64,000 nt of DNA from an uncultured Acetatifactor sp. (GTDB lineage: Bacteria > Bacillota > Clostridia > Lachnospirales > Lachnospiraceae): NCBI GenBank assembly GCA_910587555.1, contig CAJULV010000001.1:1-64000 (forward strand). Direction: 5' to 3'. The stretch's first letter is position 1; the number at the start of each line of letters is the position of its first letter. Of the stretch, positions 23,817 to 32,193 are shown in pieces. A program made the position numbers and the translations under genes. The notes beneath the pieces are model-generated. The model searched no databases. It saw only the letters and a list, made by a program, of their open reading frames with translations, and had not been told where the DNA came from.

Positions 23817-24434
23817 ATGTGGAGTTATGAGAAAAGACTGGAATTCCCCGTGAACATCAAGGAGCCAAACGCCATGCTGGCACAGGCTGTCATCTCCCAG
23901 TACGGAGGACCGGACGGCGAGATGGGGGCCAGTATGCGCTACCTGTCCCAGAGATATTCCATGCCCTACCGGGAGGTGGCGGGACTTTTGACGGATATCG
24001 GTACGGAAGAGCTGGCCCACCTGGAAATCGTGGCGGCCATCGTGCATCAGCTGACCAGGAACCTGTCCATGGAAGAGATTGAAAAGTGCGGTTTTGCGAA
24101 TTATTATGTAGATCATACCGTTGGCGTGTGGCCCCAGGCGGCTTCCGGATTCCCTTTCACTGCTGCGCAGTTTCAGGTGACAGGAGACCCCATTGCGGAT
24201 TTGATGGAGGACATGGCGGCAGAGCAGAAGGCCCGCATCACCTACGACAATATTCTGCGCCTGGTGAAGGACCCGGATGTGTGCGAACCCATCAAGTTCC
24301 TGCGCATGCGTGAGATTGTGCATTTCCAGAGGTTCGGTGAGGCCCTGCGCATTGTTCAGGATCGACTGGACAGCAGGAATTTCTATGCCTTCAATCCGGC
24401 TTTTGACAAATGCGAGGACTGCGGCTGCGACTGA
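23817..24434 (+). CDS. cotJC: Spore coat protein CotJC (manganese-catalase family)
   Basis: A 205-residue member of the manganese-catalase family that sits in the spore coat. The ferritin-like four-helix core carries the metal-binding pattern: GASMRYLSQRYSMP, EELAHLEIVAAIVHQL with the E..H motif, EQKARITYDNI and MREIVHFQRFGEAL. The C-terminus FNPAFDKCEDCGCD is Cys-rich. Starts one base after the cotJB stop. Two short fragments of a second cotJC 3' end occur downstream at 27104-27142 and 28237-28347. Confidence 0.93.
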   Translation: MWSYEKRLEFPVNIKEPNAMLAQAVISQYGGPDGEMGASMRYLSQRYSMPYREVAGLLTDIGTEELAHLEIVAAIVHQLTRNLSMEEIEKCGFANYYVDHTVGVWPQAASGFPFTAAQFQVTGDPIADLMEDMAAEQKARITYDNILRLVKDPDVCEPIKFLRMREIVHFQRFGEALRIVQDRLDSRNFYAFNPAFDKCEDCGCD

Positions 24435-24487
24435 TGCGCAGCGGAGGCAGAAGAAAAATTGCTGTTGTAGATGCAGATAAGAGTATA

Positions 24488-24528
24488 CAGGCAGTTCCCT
24501 GTTTTAGAGAGGGGGACTGCCTGTTTTC
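24488..24528 (+). terminator. Intrinsic terminator of cotJABC
   Basis: CAGGCAGTTCCC (24488-24499) pairs with GGGGACTGCCTG (24512-24523), one G-U pair, followed by TTTT. The remaining sequence up to 24660 shows no gene. Confidence 0.85.
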
Positions 24529-24660
24529 TATATCTGTTCTTTGGGAAGGCCATCGTTCCAAGAGATGTTTATTATCTTGAGTTTTGCATGATATACAGAT
24601 AGAGGCTCGGAAGTAGAAGCAGCTGGTTTTGTTTTTTGGAACCGGATGCCCAAAGGGAGA

Positions 24661-24689
24661 TTGTATTTTGGGCAGATGCATATTATAAT
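24661..24689 (+). promoter_or_regulatory. Promoter of the BcrA-type ABC operon
   Basis: TTGTAT (24661-24666), 17-bp spacer, TATAAT (24684-24689). The -10 context GCATATTATAATG is shared with the promoter at 32142-32170 ahead of the MATE gene. Confidence 0.65.
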
Positions 24690-24773
24690 GAGAGAAAGGC
24701 TGAACGATGAAAGGCGGCAGCACTCCATAGAACAAAGGCAGGAGGCCCGGCTTAACAGAGAGGAATGGTTGTC

Positions 24774-25550
24774 ATGAGAAGCGAGGATATTTTAACGACG
24801 GAAAATCTGACAAAAAAGTATCATAAAGATCTGGCAGTGGACCGGGTTTCCCTGTCGATTAAACGCGGAGATATCTACGGTTTTATCGGGGAGAACGGGG
24901 CGGGCAAGACCACATTTATGCGGATGATATGCGGACTGGCCAGACCGTCGGAGGGAGAACTGGAGCTTTATGGCGTTTCAGGGAAAAAAGAACTGCAGAA
25001 AGCCAGGAAGAATCTGGGCGCACTCATCGAAAATCCGGCAGTTTATCCCAATATGACAGCTATGGAAAATCTGGAGGTGCAGAGGCGGTATCTGGGAATC
25101 GGAAGAAGAGATTCCGAAAAGATGCTGTGGGAGCTGTTGGAACTGGTGGGGTTGGCGGATGCCGGTAAGAAGAAGGCCCGGGATTTTTCCCTGGGGATGA
25201 AACAGCGTCTGGGACTTGCCATTGCCCTGACAGGGACCCCCGGATTTCTTATTTTGGACGAACCAACCATAGGCCTTGACCCGGTGGGCAAGGCGGAGCT
25301 TAGAAATCTTCTGTTAAAGCTGAACCAGGAAAAGGGGCTGACGATTTTCTTCAGCAGCCATGACCTGTCCGAGATGCAGCGGCTGGCTACCAGGTATGGC
25401 TTTCTGCATAGGGGAAGACTGGTAAAAGAGCTTTCGGCACAGGAACTGGAACAGGAATGCAGTGTCCAGGGGATTGATGTAGAGCAATATTTCCTGAACC
25501 TTATTTTGAAAGCAGGAGGTGTGGGGGAAAATGAGACTTTTTGTCAATGA
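24774..25550 (+). CDS. ABC transporter ATP-binding protein (BcrA/lantibiotic-immunity type)
   Basis: A 258-residue nucleotide-binding protein: Walker A GENGAGKTT near residue 37, Q-loop region ALIENPAVYPNMTAMENLE, signature LGMKQRLGLA in the DFSLGMKQR form, Walker B FLILDEPTIGLDP and switch SSHD. The LIENPAVYPNMTAMENL wording and C-terminal dimer-like tail are typical of BcrA-type ATPases that expel bacitracin or lantibiotics. ATG 24774 is preferred over 24765 because the ribosome site AGAGAGGA would be too close to the latter. First gene of a three-gene operon. Confidence 0.88.
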   Translation: MRSEDILTTENLTKKYHKDLAVDRVSLSIKRGDIYGFIGENGAGKTTFMRMICGLARPSEGELELYGVSGKKELQKARKNLGALIENPAVYPNMTAMENLEVQRRYLGIGRRDSEKMLWELLELVGLADAGKKKARDFSLGMKQRLGLAIALTGTPGFLILDEPTIGLDPVGKAELRNLLLKLNQEKGLTIFFSSHDLSEMQRLATRYGFLHRGRLVKELSAQELEQECSVQGIDVEQYFLNLILKAGGVGENETFCQ

Positions 25551-26256
25551 ACTGTGTAAAATCAAAGCTTCGAAATCCGTAAAGGGAGTTGCTGTTATCT
25601 TTATCTTCTTTGCCATACTGGCAGGAACAGTATGGGGAAAGTCGGACATGCCCGCTGCATTATATGGTTTTGGCGCACCGTTTATGTGGATTGTCGCCAA
25701 TGGCGCCTCCGGCTTTTTTCTGTATGCCTTGATAGTGGCCAGCCTGTTTGCCGGGGAATTTGAATTGGGCGTTATCCATAATATATTGGGATGCGGTGTG
25801 AAGAGAAGCAGTTATTTTATTGCAAAGGTAATGGCTGTGTTCAGCGTCACCGTTTTGCTTTATCTGGGTGGTATCTGCGCCCTGCTTTTGTTTAAATGTC
25901 TGCTTGTAGGTTTTGGACCTTCAGCCCTGATTTTTGCCGATTATGGTTTCAAGGTTCTGGTCTTTAACGGATGGGCAGTCTGTTCCCTGTTGTCCTATGT
26001 GGCTGTCTATATTTTGATTGCCTGCCTGTTCAGAGAAGCCGTTCCTACCTTCATTGCATCCCTTGTAATCACGCTGTGTGAGCTTTTTAATCTGTTCAGA
26101 GGGCCTGTCAGAATTACAACGGATGCGATCGGTTTTATAGAAAGCGATAGAATTTTATCTTCTGATTTCGGCAGATTATTTACTCCCTGTATTTTTATTT
26201 TGGTTATTGCGTTGGCGGCGGCATATATACTCTTTTTAGTACAGGATGTGGACTGA
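25531..26256 (+). CDS. ABC-2 type permease subunit 1
   Basis: A 241-residue membrane protein with six hydrophobic segments and the ABC-2 layout: short cytoplasmic N-terminus (RLFVNELCKIKASKS), TM1, a periplasmic proximal loop, then EFELGVIHNILGCGVKRSSYFIAK, the coupling segment that follows TM2 in BcrB-like permeases. The ATG at 25531 follows AGGAGGT; the gene overlaps the ATPase gene by 20 bp. Likely half of a heteromeric permease exporting peptide antibiotics. Confidence 0.8.
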   Translation: MRLFVNELCKIKASKSVKGVAVIFIFFAILAGTVWGKSDMPAALYGFGAPFMWIVANGASGFFLYALIVASLFAGEFELGVIHNILGCGVKRSSYFIAKVMAVFSVTVLLYLGGICALLLFKCLLVGFGPSALIFADYGFKVLVFNGWAVCSLLSYVAVYILIACLFREAVPTFIASLVITLCELFNLFRGPVRITTDAIGFIESDRILSSDFGRLFTPCIFILVIALAAAYILFLVQDVD

Positions 26257-26333
26257 ATGGATGCAGGCTTTTTCCCATAGAGAATGTGAAGCGGGAGAAT
26301 ACGGTATGCGGCAGGATGGAACAGGAGGTTACA

Positions 26334-27092
26334 GTGAACAGAGTATTCCGTGCAGAGAGTTACATATTAAGGCATGACCGGCTGCTGTGGCTTGTACCGG
26401 TATTGTATTGCGCAGTCGGGGTTTATGCAGGATTTTATGACCATGCAGTCATGGATATTTACGAAGGGTTGGAACTGTTTAGTCTGCCCGAAATTATGAA
26501 TATATTTTTTCCCTTTTCTGCGGCTGCGGTGACAGGTTATGTGATTGGAGGCGATTTCAGCAGGCGTACCATCCAGAATGTGCTGTCCGTGGGAACCGAT
26601 AAGAAGCACTATTTTTATTCCAGGCTGTTGGTACAGGGGGTGGTGACAGGGGCGCTGTTTACCGTGACAGGGCTGATTCATGTGATATGCCATTGGTTCT
26701 GGCCTCAGGGAAATTCGGATATCCGGATAGAGTTCCTGTGGCAGAAGCTGCTTGTCTATATGACGGTGGCATTGCTTCAGCTGCTGGCATCTGTATCTGT
26801 CATCAACGCAGTGTGCTATTTTGTAAAAAATCAGCTGGTTGCCATTGGATTCGGAATAGGGCTGGTGTATTTGGAACTGATTATTTACCAGGCTGCGGAA
26901 ATAAACGGAATGGGAGCTGTTCAGGCGTTGGCTGATTTCTTTCCCACAAATGTCCTCAGGAATATTTTTGCCTATGCGGTGTATGACAGAGTTTTTACAG
27001 GTGAATTCTTCCAATATGGACTTTCGGCGATTCTTGTGATTGCAGTGAGCAGCGCGGCAGGATATGTGCGGTTTTGTTATGACAGGGATTGA
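26334..27092 (+). CDS. ABC-2 type permease subunit 2
   Basis: A 252-residue membrane protein with six hydrophobic segments and the same architecture as the preceding permease (AESYILRHDRLLWLVPVLY, then DFSRRTIQNVLSVGTDKKHYFYSRL after TM2). The GTG at 26334 has AGGAGG at the right distance; in-frame ATG codons at 26286 and 26316 lack one. The last gene of the operon; its end is followed within 12 bp by a fragment of cotJC. Confidence 0.78.
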   Translation: MNRVFRAESYILRHDRLLWLVPVLYCAVGVYAGFYDHAVMDIYEGLELFSLPEIMNIFFPFSAAAVTGYVIGGDFSRRTIQNVLSVGTDKKHYFYSRLLVQGVVTGALFTVTGLIHVICHWFWPQGNSDIRIEFLWQKLLVYMTVALLQLLASVSVINAVCYFVKNQLVAIGFGIGLVYLELIIYQAAEINGMGAVQALADFFPTNVLRNIFAYAVYDRVFTGEFFQYGLSAILVIAVSSAAGYVRFCYDRD

Positions 27093-27103
27093 GCATTTCG
27101 GTT

Positions 27104-27142
27104 ATGCGGGAGTTTGTGCATTTCCAGAGGTTCGCTGAAGCG
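27104..27142 (+). pseudogene. Fragment of a second cotJC (middle part)
   Basis: Thirty-nine bases match intact cotJC at 24306-24344 with five differences, encoding MREFVHFQRFAEA against MREIVHFQRFGEA. The similarity stops abruptly at 27142. It continues in order and orientation with the fragment at 28237. Confidence 0.75.
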
Positions 27143-27321
27143 GATAGCGTCGCAATGGCGCTTGAACGGGCACATACAGAGGCAGCATCCATACTGATGT
27201 ACAATGACGAAAAATCCCTTGCCTGTGCTGATTTCCTGTCTTGGCGTGCAGTTTTATGCAGCGGCGATTATTCAATTTTTAGCTGGCTGCAATTCTACAA
27301 ATCAGAATTTACTGTTACGGG

Positions 27322-27888
27322 TTAATCGCTTTCTGGGGTCTCGCAGGTTTCCAAATATTCCGACAACAGAGCCGAAGATGGATTCAATCGCAATGCCCGG
27401 TGGTATTCTGCACCATCGCCATCAGGCGGAGCCTGTTCTACATTGATGACCACGCATTCCCGCTCTTTACTGGTTCCAAACAAACCGGAAGCATCGAGTC
27501 TTTTCATAGCCTCCTCCATAAGTTCAATCCGCACTTTCCACTCAGTCTCATATAGATCATCATCGGATAATTTACTTGTCCTTTGAGCCAGCAACACATC
27601 CACTTCACCAAAAAACTCATCGTAACCATAAACAGCATATGGAGAGTCTGCGCTATCCCATTTCCACCAACTCTTGTCCTCATCAGTTATCTGCTGTTCC
27701 TTTACGGATTTTTCCAAGGCTTCGTAAGACCATGCTGAAATATAAGGGTGCATCCCCTCATCAAATACAAATACATAAAAATAAAAATGTTCTTTGGTTG
27801 TTTCTTTCAGAGACAGGAACGCCGCTCTGGCAGCGGTTACAAGAGCTTCCACTAATTCCTCATTATCTTTTTCAGTACACATATCCAT
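27322..27888 (-). CDS. DUF4303-like protein
   Basis: A 188-residue acidic cytoplasmic protein. The segment KEHFYFYVFVFDEGMHPYISAWSYEALEK and the later WKWDSADSPYAVYGYDEFFGEVDVLL resemble DUF4303, a small family of unknown function often seen as solitary genes in variable regions. The ATG at 27888 follows GAAAGGAC; an in-frame start at 27969 has no ribosome site. It lies inside the interval that separates two cotJC fragments and runs opposite to its neighbours, so it was probably acquired. An immunity-type role is possible but unsupported. Confidence 0.55.
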   Translation of the reverse strand: MDMCTEKDNEELVEALVTAARAAFLSLKETTKEHFYFYVFVFDEGMHPYISAWSYEALEKSVKEQQITDEDKSWWKWDSADSPYAVYGYDEFFGEVDVLLAQRTSKLSDDDLYETEWKVRIELMEEAMKRLDASGLFGTSKERECVVINVEQAPPDGDGAEYHRALRLNPSSALLSEYLETCETPESD

Positions 27889-28048
27889 CTTGTCCTTTCT
27901 TTTTATAAATCCTGATTTATCCTTGCTTATTATATATCCATTTTCCCAAACATGAAAGCAGCTTTTCACACTTTCTGTACATCAAAGCGGAATTTGAACA
28001 AGGCAGCGACAAGCCGCTGGTTTTATGCTGTCCTCGGTTATCCCTACC

Positions 28049-28219
28049 AATTTTTCCTTTATTATTACGCACAGGTTGGGGATCTGCAAATTTGTTGACA
28101 GGATACTGGTGCTTGAAAACGGTAAAACCATTGAAGACGGGACCCATGCGGAATTGATGATGAGAGAGGGAAAGTATTATCGGATGTTCCGAAATCAGGC
28201 GGAGTTATACAGTATGTAG
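28049..28219 (+). pseudogene. C-terminal fragment of an ABC exporter ATPase
   Basis: Only the end of an ABC ATPase remains: the switch region ITHRLGICKFVDRILVLENGK followed by TIEDGTHAELMMREGKYYRMF. Walker A, Walker B and signature are absent and there is no start signal. It is similar in form to the C-termini of the exporters at 36079 and 38154. Confidence 0.75.
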
Positions 28220-28236
28220 TGCAGAAGGCCATTCCC

Positions 28237-28347
28237 AAAGCGCTCCGCGTTACCCAAGACAGGCTGGACAGCCGGAATTTCCATGCCTTCAACCCTGCCT
28301 TCAACCCTGCCTTCGACAGGTATGAAGACTGCGGCTGCAACAAATAA
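28237..28347 (+). pseudogene. Fragment of a second cotJC (3' end)
   Basis: Encodes KALRVTQDRLDSRNFHAFNPAF followed by DRYEDCGCNK and stop, clearly the C-terminus of CotJC (EALRIVQDRLDSRNF... in the intact gene). It contains an in-frame 12-bp duplication giving NPAFNPAF. It resumes at the codon where the fragment at 27104-27142 ends. Confidence 0.8.
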
Positions 28348-28463
28348 AGCGGTTGGATATGGGCAGAAGATAAAGTTGAATATGGGGCTGGCGCATCAAG
28401 GTTACCTGCCAGGTGTATCTATATCTGGTCTCTGTGACCTTTCAGGCGGCAGCCCCTTCAGAC

Positions 28464-29327
28464 TCAGATGGAATCCCTGCCGGCCTGTTTTTCTTTTTTT
28501 GTCTGTGCCTTTTTACGCAGAAGAGGCGCTTCCCTTTTATCTGCAATCAGGGACAGGTTGCCGTAGTGTACTACCATCATGTAGGCGGCATGGAGGAAGG
28601 GGACAAGGGAACCCAAAGTATTGAGTTTGTATACTTTTGTATCCCCGTTTTCCGTATCCAGTTCCAGTGCACTGACCAGCTGAAGTTTTTCGAATTCCGA
28701 CAGAAGTGCCCGGGCTTCCTCCGGACCGGTTCCCAGACGCTGCGCTATGATACTTGATGTACAATATTTGGGAGGCCTTTGGCATAAAAGCCTCAGCAAT
28801 TCAAGTGCATTGGGCTTTGAAAGTGCTGTGAACAGTCTGCGGTAGGTGTCGTTGTCGGTAAAAAGCGAATCGTAGCCGTCCTCAGGCTCCGGGAACAGGG
28901 AGATAAAAGTCGTTTTTTCCGAGTCGACGCCCAAAAGAATGCCTTCATCCGTAGCATAATAAATGTTGCAATTTCGAGAAATATTGTCCGAAACAGATGT
29001 CAGTCCGGAACTTTCCGTTTTCACGGCTGCCCACATAAGGCGGCAGATTTCTTTCAGGTGCCTTGCTTCCGGCAGTGACGCGATATAATGGGGCAGAACT
29101 TCCTGTATATTCGACTCCGTGATGTCTTCCCTTCCAAACAAATGATTGATGGTGATGCCGAGCCGGTCTGCTATGGAGGGGATGAGGGAAATATCCGGTG
29201 TCCCTCCTGTCTCCCATTGAGAGACTGCCGAGCTGCTGACGCCCAGCGCTTCTCCCAGTTCTTTCTGGGTAAGCTTTGCTTCCTTCCTGTATTTCTGAAT
29301 CTGTTCTCCGATAATTGAGTAGTTCAT
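28464..29327 (-). CDS. XRE-family transcriptional regulator
   Basis: A 287-residue regulator with an N-terminal lambda-repressor-type helix-turn-helix (residues 7-62: KYRKEAKLTQKELGEALGVSSSAVSQWETG) and a C-terminal part with a winged-helix-like segment (ALELLRLLCQRPPKYCTSSIIAQRLGTGPEEARALLSEFEKLQLV) plus an Arg/Lys-rich tail. Starts behind GGGAGGT. It is divergent from the ABC operon at 29615 with promoters facing away from each other, so that operon is its likely target. Signal unknown. Confidence 0.85.
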   Translation of the reverse strand: MNYSIIGEQIQKYRKEAKLTQKELGEALGVSSSAVSQWETGGTPDISLIPSIADRLGITINHLFGREDITESNIQEVLPHYIASLPEARHLKEICRLMWAAVKTESSGLTSVSDNISRNCNIYYATDEGILLGVDSEKTTFISLFPEPEDGYDSLFTDNDTYRRLFTALSKPNALELLRLLCQRPPKYCTSSIIAQRLGTGPEEARALLSEFEKLQLVSALELDTENGDTKVYKLNTLGSLVPFLHAAYMMVVHYGNLSLIADKREAPLLRKKAQTKKEKQAGRDSI

Positions 29328-29353
29328 AGATACCTCCCTTCAGTGTTATCAGT

Positions 29354-29382
29354 ATCATACATCAGAAAATGGCGGGTTTCAA
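29354..29382 (-). promoter_or_regulatory. Promoter of the XRE regulator gene
   Basis: On the minus strand TTGAAA (29377-29382), 17-bp spacer, TATGAT (29354-29359), 27 bp upstream of the start codon. Confidence 0.65.
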
Positions 29383-29539
29383 TATGTATATCAAGTATTG
29401 CTTATATTTTTCAAAAAATGCTTAAAGTGCCGATATGCTGTGCCGGTCCTGCCGGCGATAGCGATCACTTGGGGAGGGTATACAATGAAGCGAACAGTGC
29501 GACTTAAGGCGTGCTTAATTGTATGCAAATGTACACCCA

Positions 29540-29568
29540 TTGATATTTTGTATCAGGCTTTTTATAAT
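29540..29568 (+). promoter_or_regulatory. Promoter of the divergent ABC operon
   Basis: TTGATA (29540-29545), 17-bp spacer, TATAAT (29563-29568), 46 bp upstream of the ATPase start. It lies 158 bp from the regulator promoter. Confidence 0.75.
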
Positions 29569-29614
29569 AAAAGGGAACAGAATTCAGTATTTGAACAGGG
29601 AAGGAGTATTTTTC

Positions 29615-30478
29615 ATGCAGTTATGCATCAGAAACCTTTATAAGCATTTTGACAAAAAGATTGTCCTGAATCACACAGGCTTTGTATTTCAGGAAGGTTC
29701 TATTTACAGCGTCCTCGGGCGGAACGGTGCGGGGAAGACTACGCTGTTTGGCTGTATCAGCGGCGATTTGTTTTTTGAGGACGGCGAGGTGTTTTTGGAG
29801 GAAAACGGCGTTTCACGCCCGCTTACTTTTGAAGACGTCGGCGTGGTCAGTGCCTCGCCGGTATTGCCGGACTTTCTCACGGGTTACGAATTTATCCATT
29901 TTTTCGTGAAGCTGAACAGGGAAAATCCTCAGGCGGAAAGCATTGACTCTTTTTTTGACCTGGTGCGCCTGGATGAGGAGGATCGGCACAAGCTGATCAA
30001 GAATTATTCCTATGGAATGAAAAACAAGCTGCAGCTCTTATGCTGTCTGATCCGGGACCCGAAAGTGATTCTGCTTGACGAGCCGCTGTCATCATTTGAT
30101 ATCATTGTGTCCCACGATATCAAGGAAATGCTGTTGGGCATGAAGGAAAACCACATTATTATCATGGCAACTCATATCATGCAGCTGGCGCAGGATATGA
30201 GCGATGAGATTGTGCTGCTGCGAGAGGGGTTGCTGGAAGGGGTGAAAGAGTCTGTTCCGGGGGATGCGGATTTTGAGGATTACATTATACGGGCGCTGCA
30301 GGAGAAGCCGCAGGGGACAGCAGGAAGCGGCCGGGAGAAAGAACCTGGAAGCGTGCGGGGGAAAGTATCCGGGGATGCCTGGAACAAAGGATCTGAAGGC
30401 ATGCGGACTCAAAACACAGGGACGGATTTTCCGGAAAAACAGGAAAAAGGCTCCCTGAAGGGAGGGCATCGCAAATGA
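29615..30478 (+). CDS. ABC transporter ATP-binding protein with repeat-bearing C-terminal tail
   Basis: A 287-residue ATPase: Walker A LGRNGAGKTT near residue 34, signature NYSYGMKNKL near 131, Walker B VILLDEPLSSFD near 150 and switch ATH. The ATPase core ends near residue 228; the remaining 60 residues are hydrophilic and carry a degenerate four-copy 8-residue repeat (30332-30427). Start at 29615 follows GGAAGGAG; the frame opens further upstream but lacks signals. The stop overlaps the start of the large permease gene (ATGA). Probably under control of the divergent XRE regulator; substrate unknown. Confidence 0.85.
   Translation: MQLCIRNLYKHFDKKIVLNHTGFVFQEGSIYSVLGRNGAGKTTLFGCISGDLFFEDGEVFLEENGVSRPLTFEDVGVVSASPVLPDFLTGYEFIHFFVKLNRENPQAESIDSFFDLVRLDEEDRHKLIKNYSYGMKNKLQLLCCLIRDPKVILLDEPLSSFDIIVSHDIKEMLLGMKENHIIIMATHIMQLAQDMSDEIVLLREGLLEGVKESVPGDADFEDYIIRALQEKPQGTAGSGREKEPGSVRGKVSGDAWNKGSEGMRTQNTGTDFPEKQEKGSLKGGHRK
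30332..30427 (+). repeat. Degenerate 24-bp tandem repeat encoding an 8-residue unit, four copies
   Basis: Four consecutive 24-base units encode REKEPGSV, RGKVSGDA, WNKGSEGM and RTQNTGTD, sharing a basic or amide residue at position 3 and Gly at 6. Nucleotide conservation is low, so it is an old repeat. Confidence 0.45.
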
Positions 30479-32091
30479 GCGGGGAGAAAAATATGCGGAC
30501 TGCCGAAACGCTTTCCGGCCGGATTATGGTTTACGCGGAGATCTATCTGACCATTCAGATCAACGCGTTTCTGTATTATCTGAACAGGCTGCCCGTATTT
30601 GGAAAAATCGTACATAATTCCTGGCACAGCCGCTACAGGCTGAAAAAAATATGGAGTTTGTTCAGCCTTGCATTTGGCCTTGTCAGGTCGGCGCTGGCAA
30701 ATAATATCGGGACCTGGATCCTGCTCTATATGATTCCCCATCTGTTCCTGGAGGAAGCGGAGGTGGTTTCAGGCGTTTTCCTTATGCTCTTTATCCTGGT
30801 GAAATGTGTGGCAGGAGCGATGATGGAGTGCGGGCTGTTCAAATCATCTGCGGAAGATTACACATTTTTAACACATTTTATGGTGAATCCGGTTTCCTAC
30901 TACCGCTACAAGGCAGCAAAAAATGCGTTTTTCTCCAGCTTTATGCTCTTTCCGGTGCTGTATTTTCTGTTTCGGGACTGGGGGCTGGTGGGGGCGCTTG
31001 TGCTGATGAAACTGTTGTGCATTTTGGGCGGCAATGTGGCGTACTTAAGCATCTATAAGAGGCTGGGGAGGCTGCCGGATAAAAGAGTCCGCCGGGTGAC
31101 GGCATACCTTCTGATTCTGCTGGCCTATGGGGGCGCTTATTTTGGCGTATATGGGAATCTGGCGATTCCGCCGGCGGGGCAGATTGCCGTGGGAACCCTG
31201 TGCGCGATTCTGGCCGCAGCCTGCTGGCGTTACCATATGGCATATTCCGACTACAAGAAAATTGCGGTAAGATTTGCAAACCAGAGCGCGGTGAGCTTTC
31301 GAGTTACGGTGAGAAGCAGTTCGGCAGGTGAAGAGGAGAACGGGCTGCTGGAATCCGGATGGGAAGAAAACAGGGAATTTTTCAGGGCGCATGGGGAGGA
31401 AACACCGGAAAGATATCTGGAACTGGCGTTTATCAGGCGTTTCGGCAGGGCGATCCGCCGAGAAAGGCGTGACAGGATTGTGTCCATGTTTTTTATCGGC
31501 GCTGTCCTGGGGCTTGGCATTCGCTTTGGCTGGCTGCCGGTGACTTCGGACACGGTGCTGGATTATACGCCGGTGCTGATTGCCTTTGCCGTATCCATGA
31601 CGTTTGCCAATCGGCTGATGCAGATGTATTTCCGCAATATCGATCTGCATATGCTGTATCACCATATGGCGTCTCCCGTATTTATCCGCAGAAGTATGCT
31701 GCAGCGGTACCTGTATCTGTTAAGAGGGGATTTGGTTTCCGCTGCCGTCATTGTTCTGCACATTTTGTTCCTGCTGTTTCTGTCCGGCCTGCAGGTTCCC
31801 GGGAGTACGGTGGTAAAGCTGGCAGGGGTCTGTATCCTGTTTCTGGTTTTGTGGGAGACCTATGAGTGCATTGTCTATTATGCCATACAGCCATATTCCG
31901 CGGACATGACGGCGAAGAGTCCGGTTTTTAAGATTCTGGGGTATCTGGAAGGGCTTTTTCAGCTGTTGGTTTTGTTTGTGCGCAGGGATCTGACGGCTGC
32001 ACTGCCCTGGATGTGTGTTGTCTGTGCCTGTGCTGTGGCAGTATTTTTTCTCACCAGGAAATTTGCGCCAAAAACGTTTCGGCTGAGGTGA
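30475..32091 (+). CDS. Large ABC transporter permease
   Basis: A 538-residue polytopic membrane protein with about ten to twelve hydrophobic segments in two groups separated by a charged cytoplasmic loop (residues 260-330). Overlap with the ATPase gene identifies it as the permease partner. I do not recognise a narrower family; it is about twice the size of a typical ABC-2 subunit and may represent a fused or DUF-type permease. Starts ATG at 30475 within the ATPase stop. Confidence 0.75.
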   Translation: MSGEKNMRTAETLSGRIMVYAEIYLTIQINAFLYYLNRLPVFGKIVHNSWHSRYRLKKIWSLFSLAFGLVRSALANNIGTWILLYMIPHLFLEEAEVVSGVFLMLFILVKCVAGAMMECGLFKSSAEDYTFLTHFMVNPVSYYRYKAAKNAFFSSFMLFPVLYFLFRDWGLVGALVLMKLLCILGGNVAYLSIYKRLGRLPDKRVRRVTAYLLILLAYGGAYFGVYGNLAIPPAGQIAVGTLCAILAAACWRYHMAYSDYKKIAVRFANQSAVSFRVTVRSSSAGEEENGLLESGWEENREFFRAHGEETPERYLELAFIRRFGRAIRRERRDRIVSMFFIGAVLGLGIRFGWLPVTSDTVLDYTPVLIAFAVSMTFANRLMQMYFRNIDLHMLYHHMASPVFIRRSMLQRYLYLLRGDLVSAAVIVLHILFLLFLSGLQVPGSTVVKLAGVCILFLVLWETYECIVYYAIQPYSADMTAKSPVFKILGYLEGLFQLLVLFVRRDLTAALPWMCVVCACAVAVFFLTRKFAPKTFRLR

Positions 32092-32141
32092 GCCGTCCCA
32101 TGCACGCCGTATTTTATGCGAAGTCCGGGGAAGGAAAGAGA

Positions 32142-32170
32142 TTGTATTTTCCGAAAAAGCATATTATAAT
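32142..32170 (+). promoter_or_regulatory. Promoter of the MATE gene
   Basis: TTGTAT (32142-32147), 17-bp spacer, TATAAT (32165-32170). Shares TTGTATTTT at the 5' side and GCATATTATAATG at the 3' side with the promoter at 24661. Confidence 0.7.
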
Positions 32171-32193
32171 GGGAAAAGGTTCGAAGAAGGATC

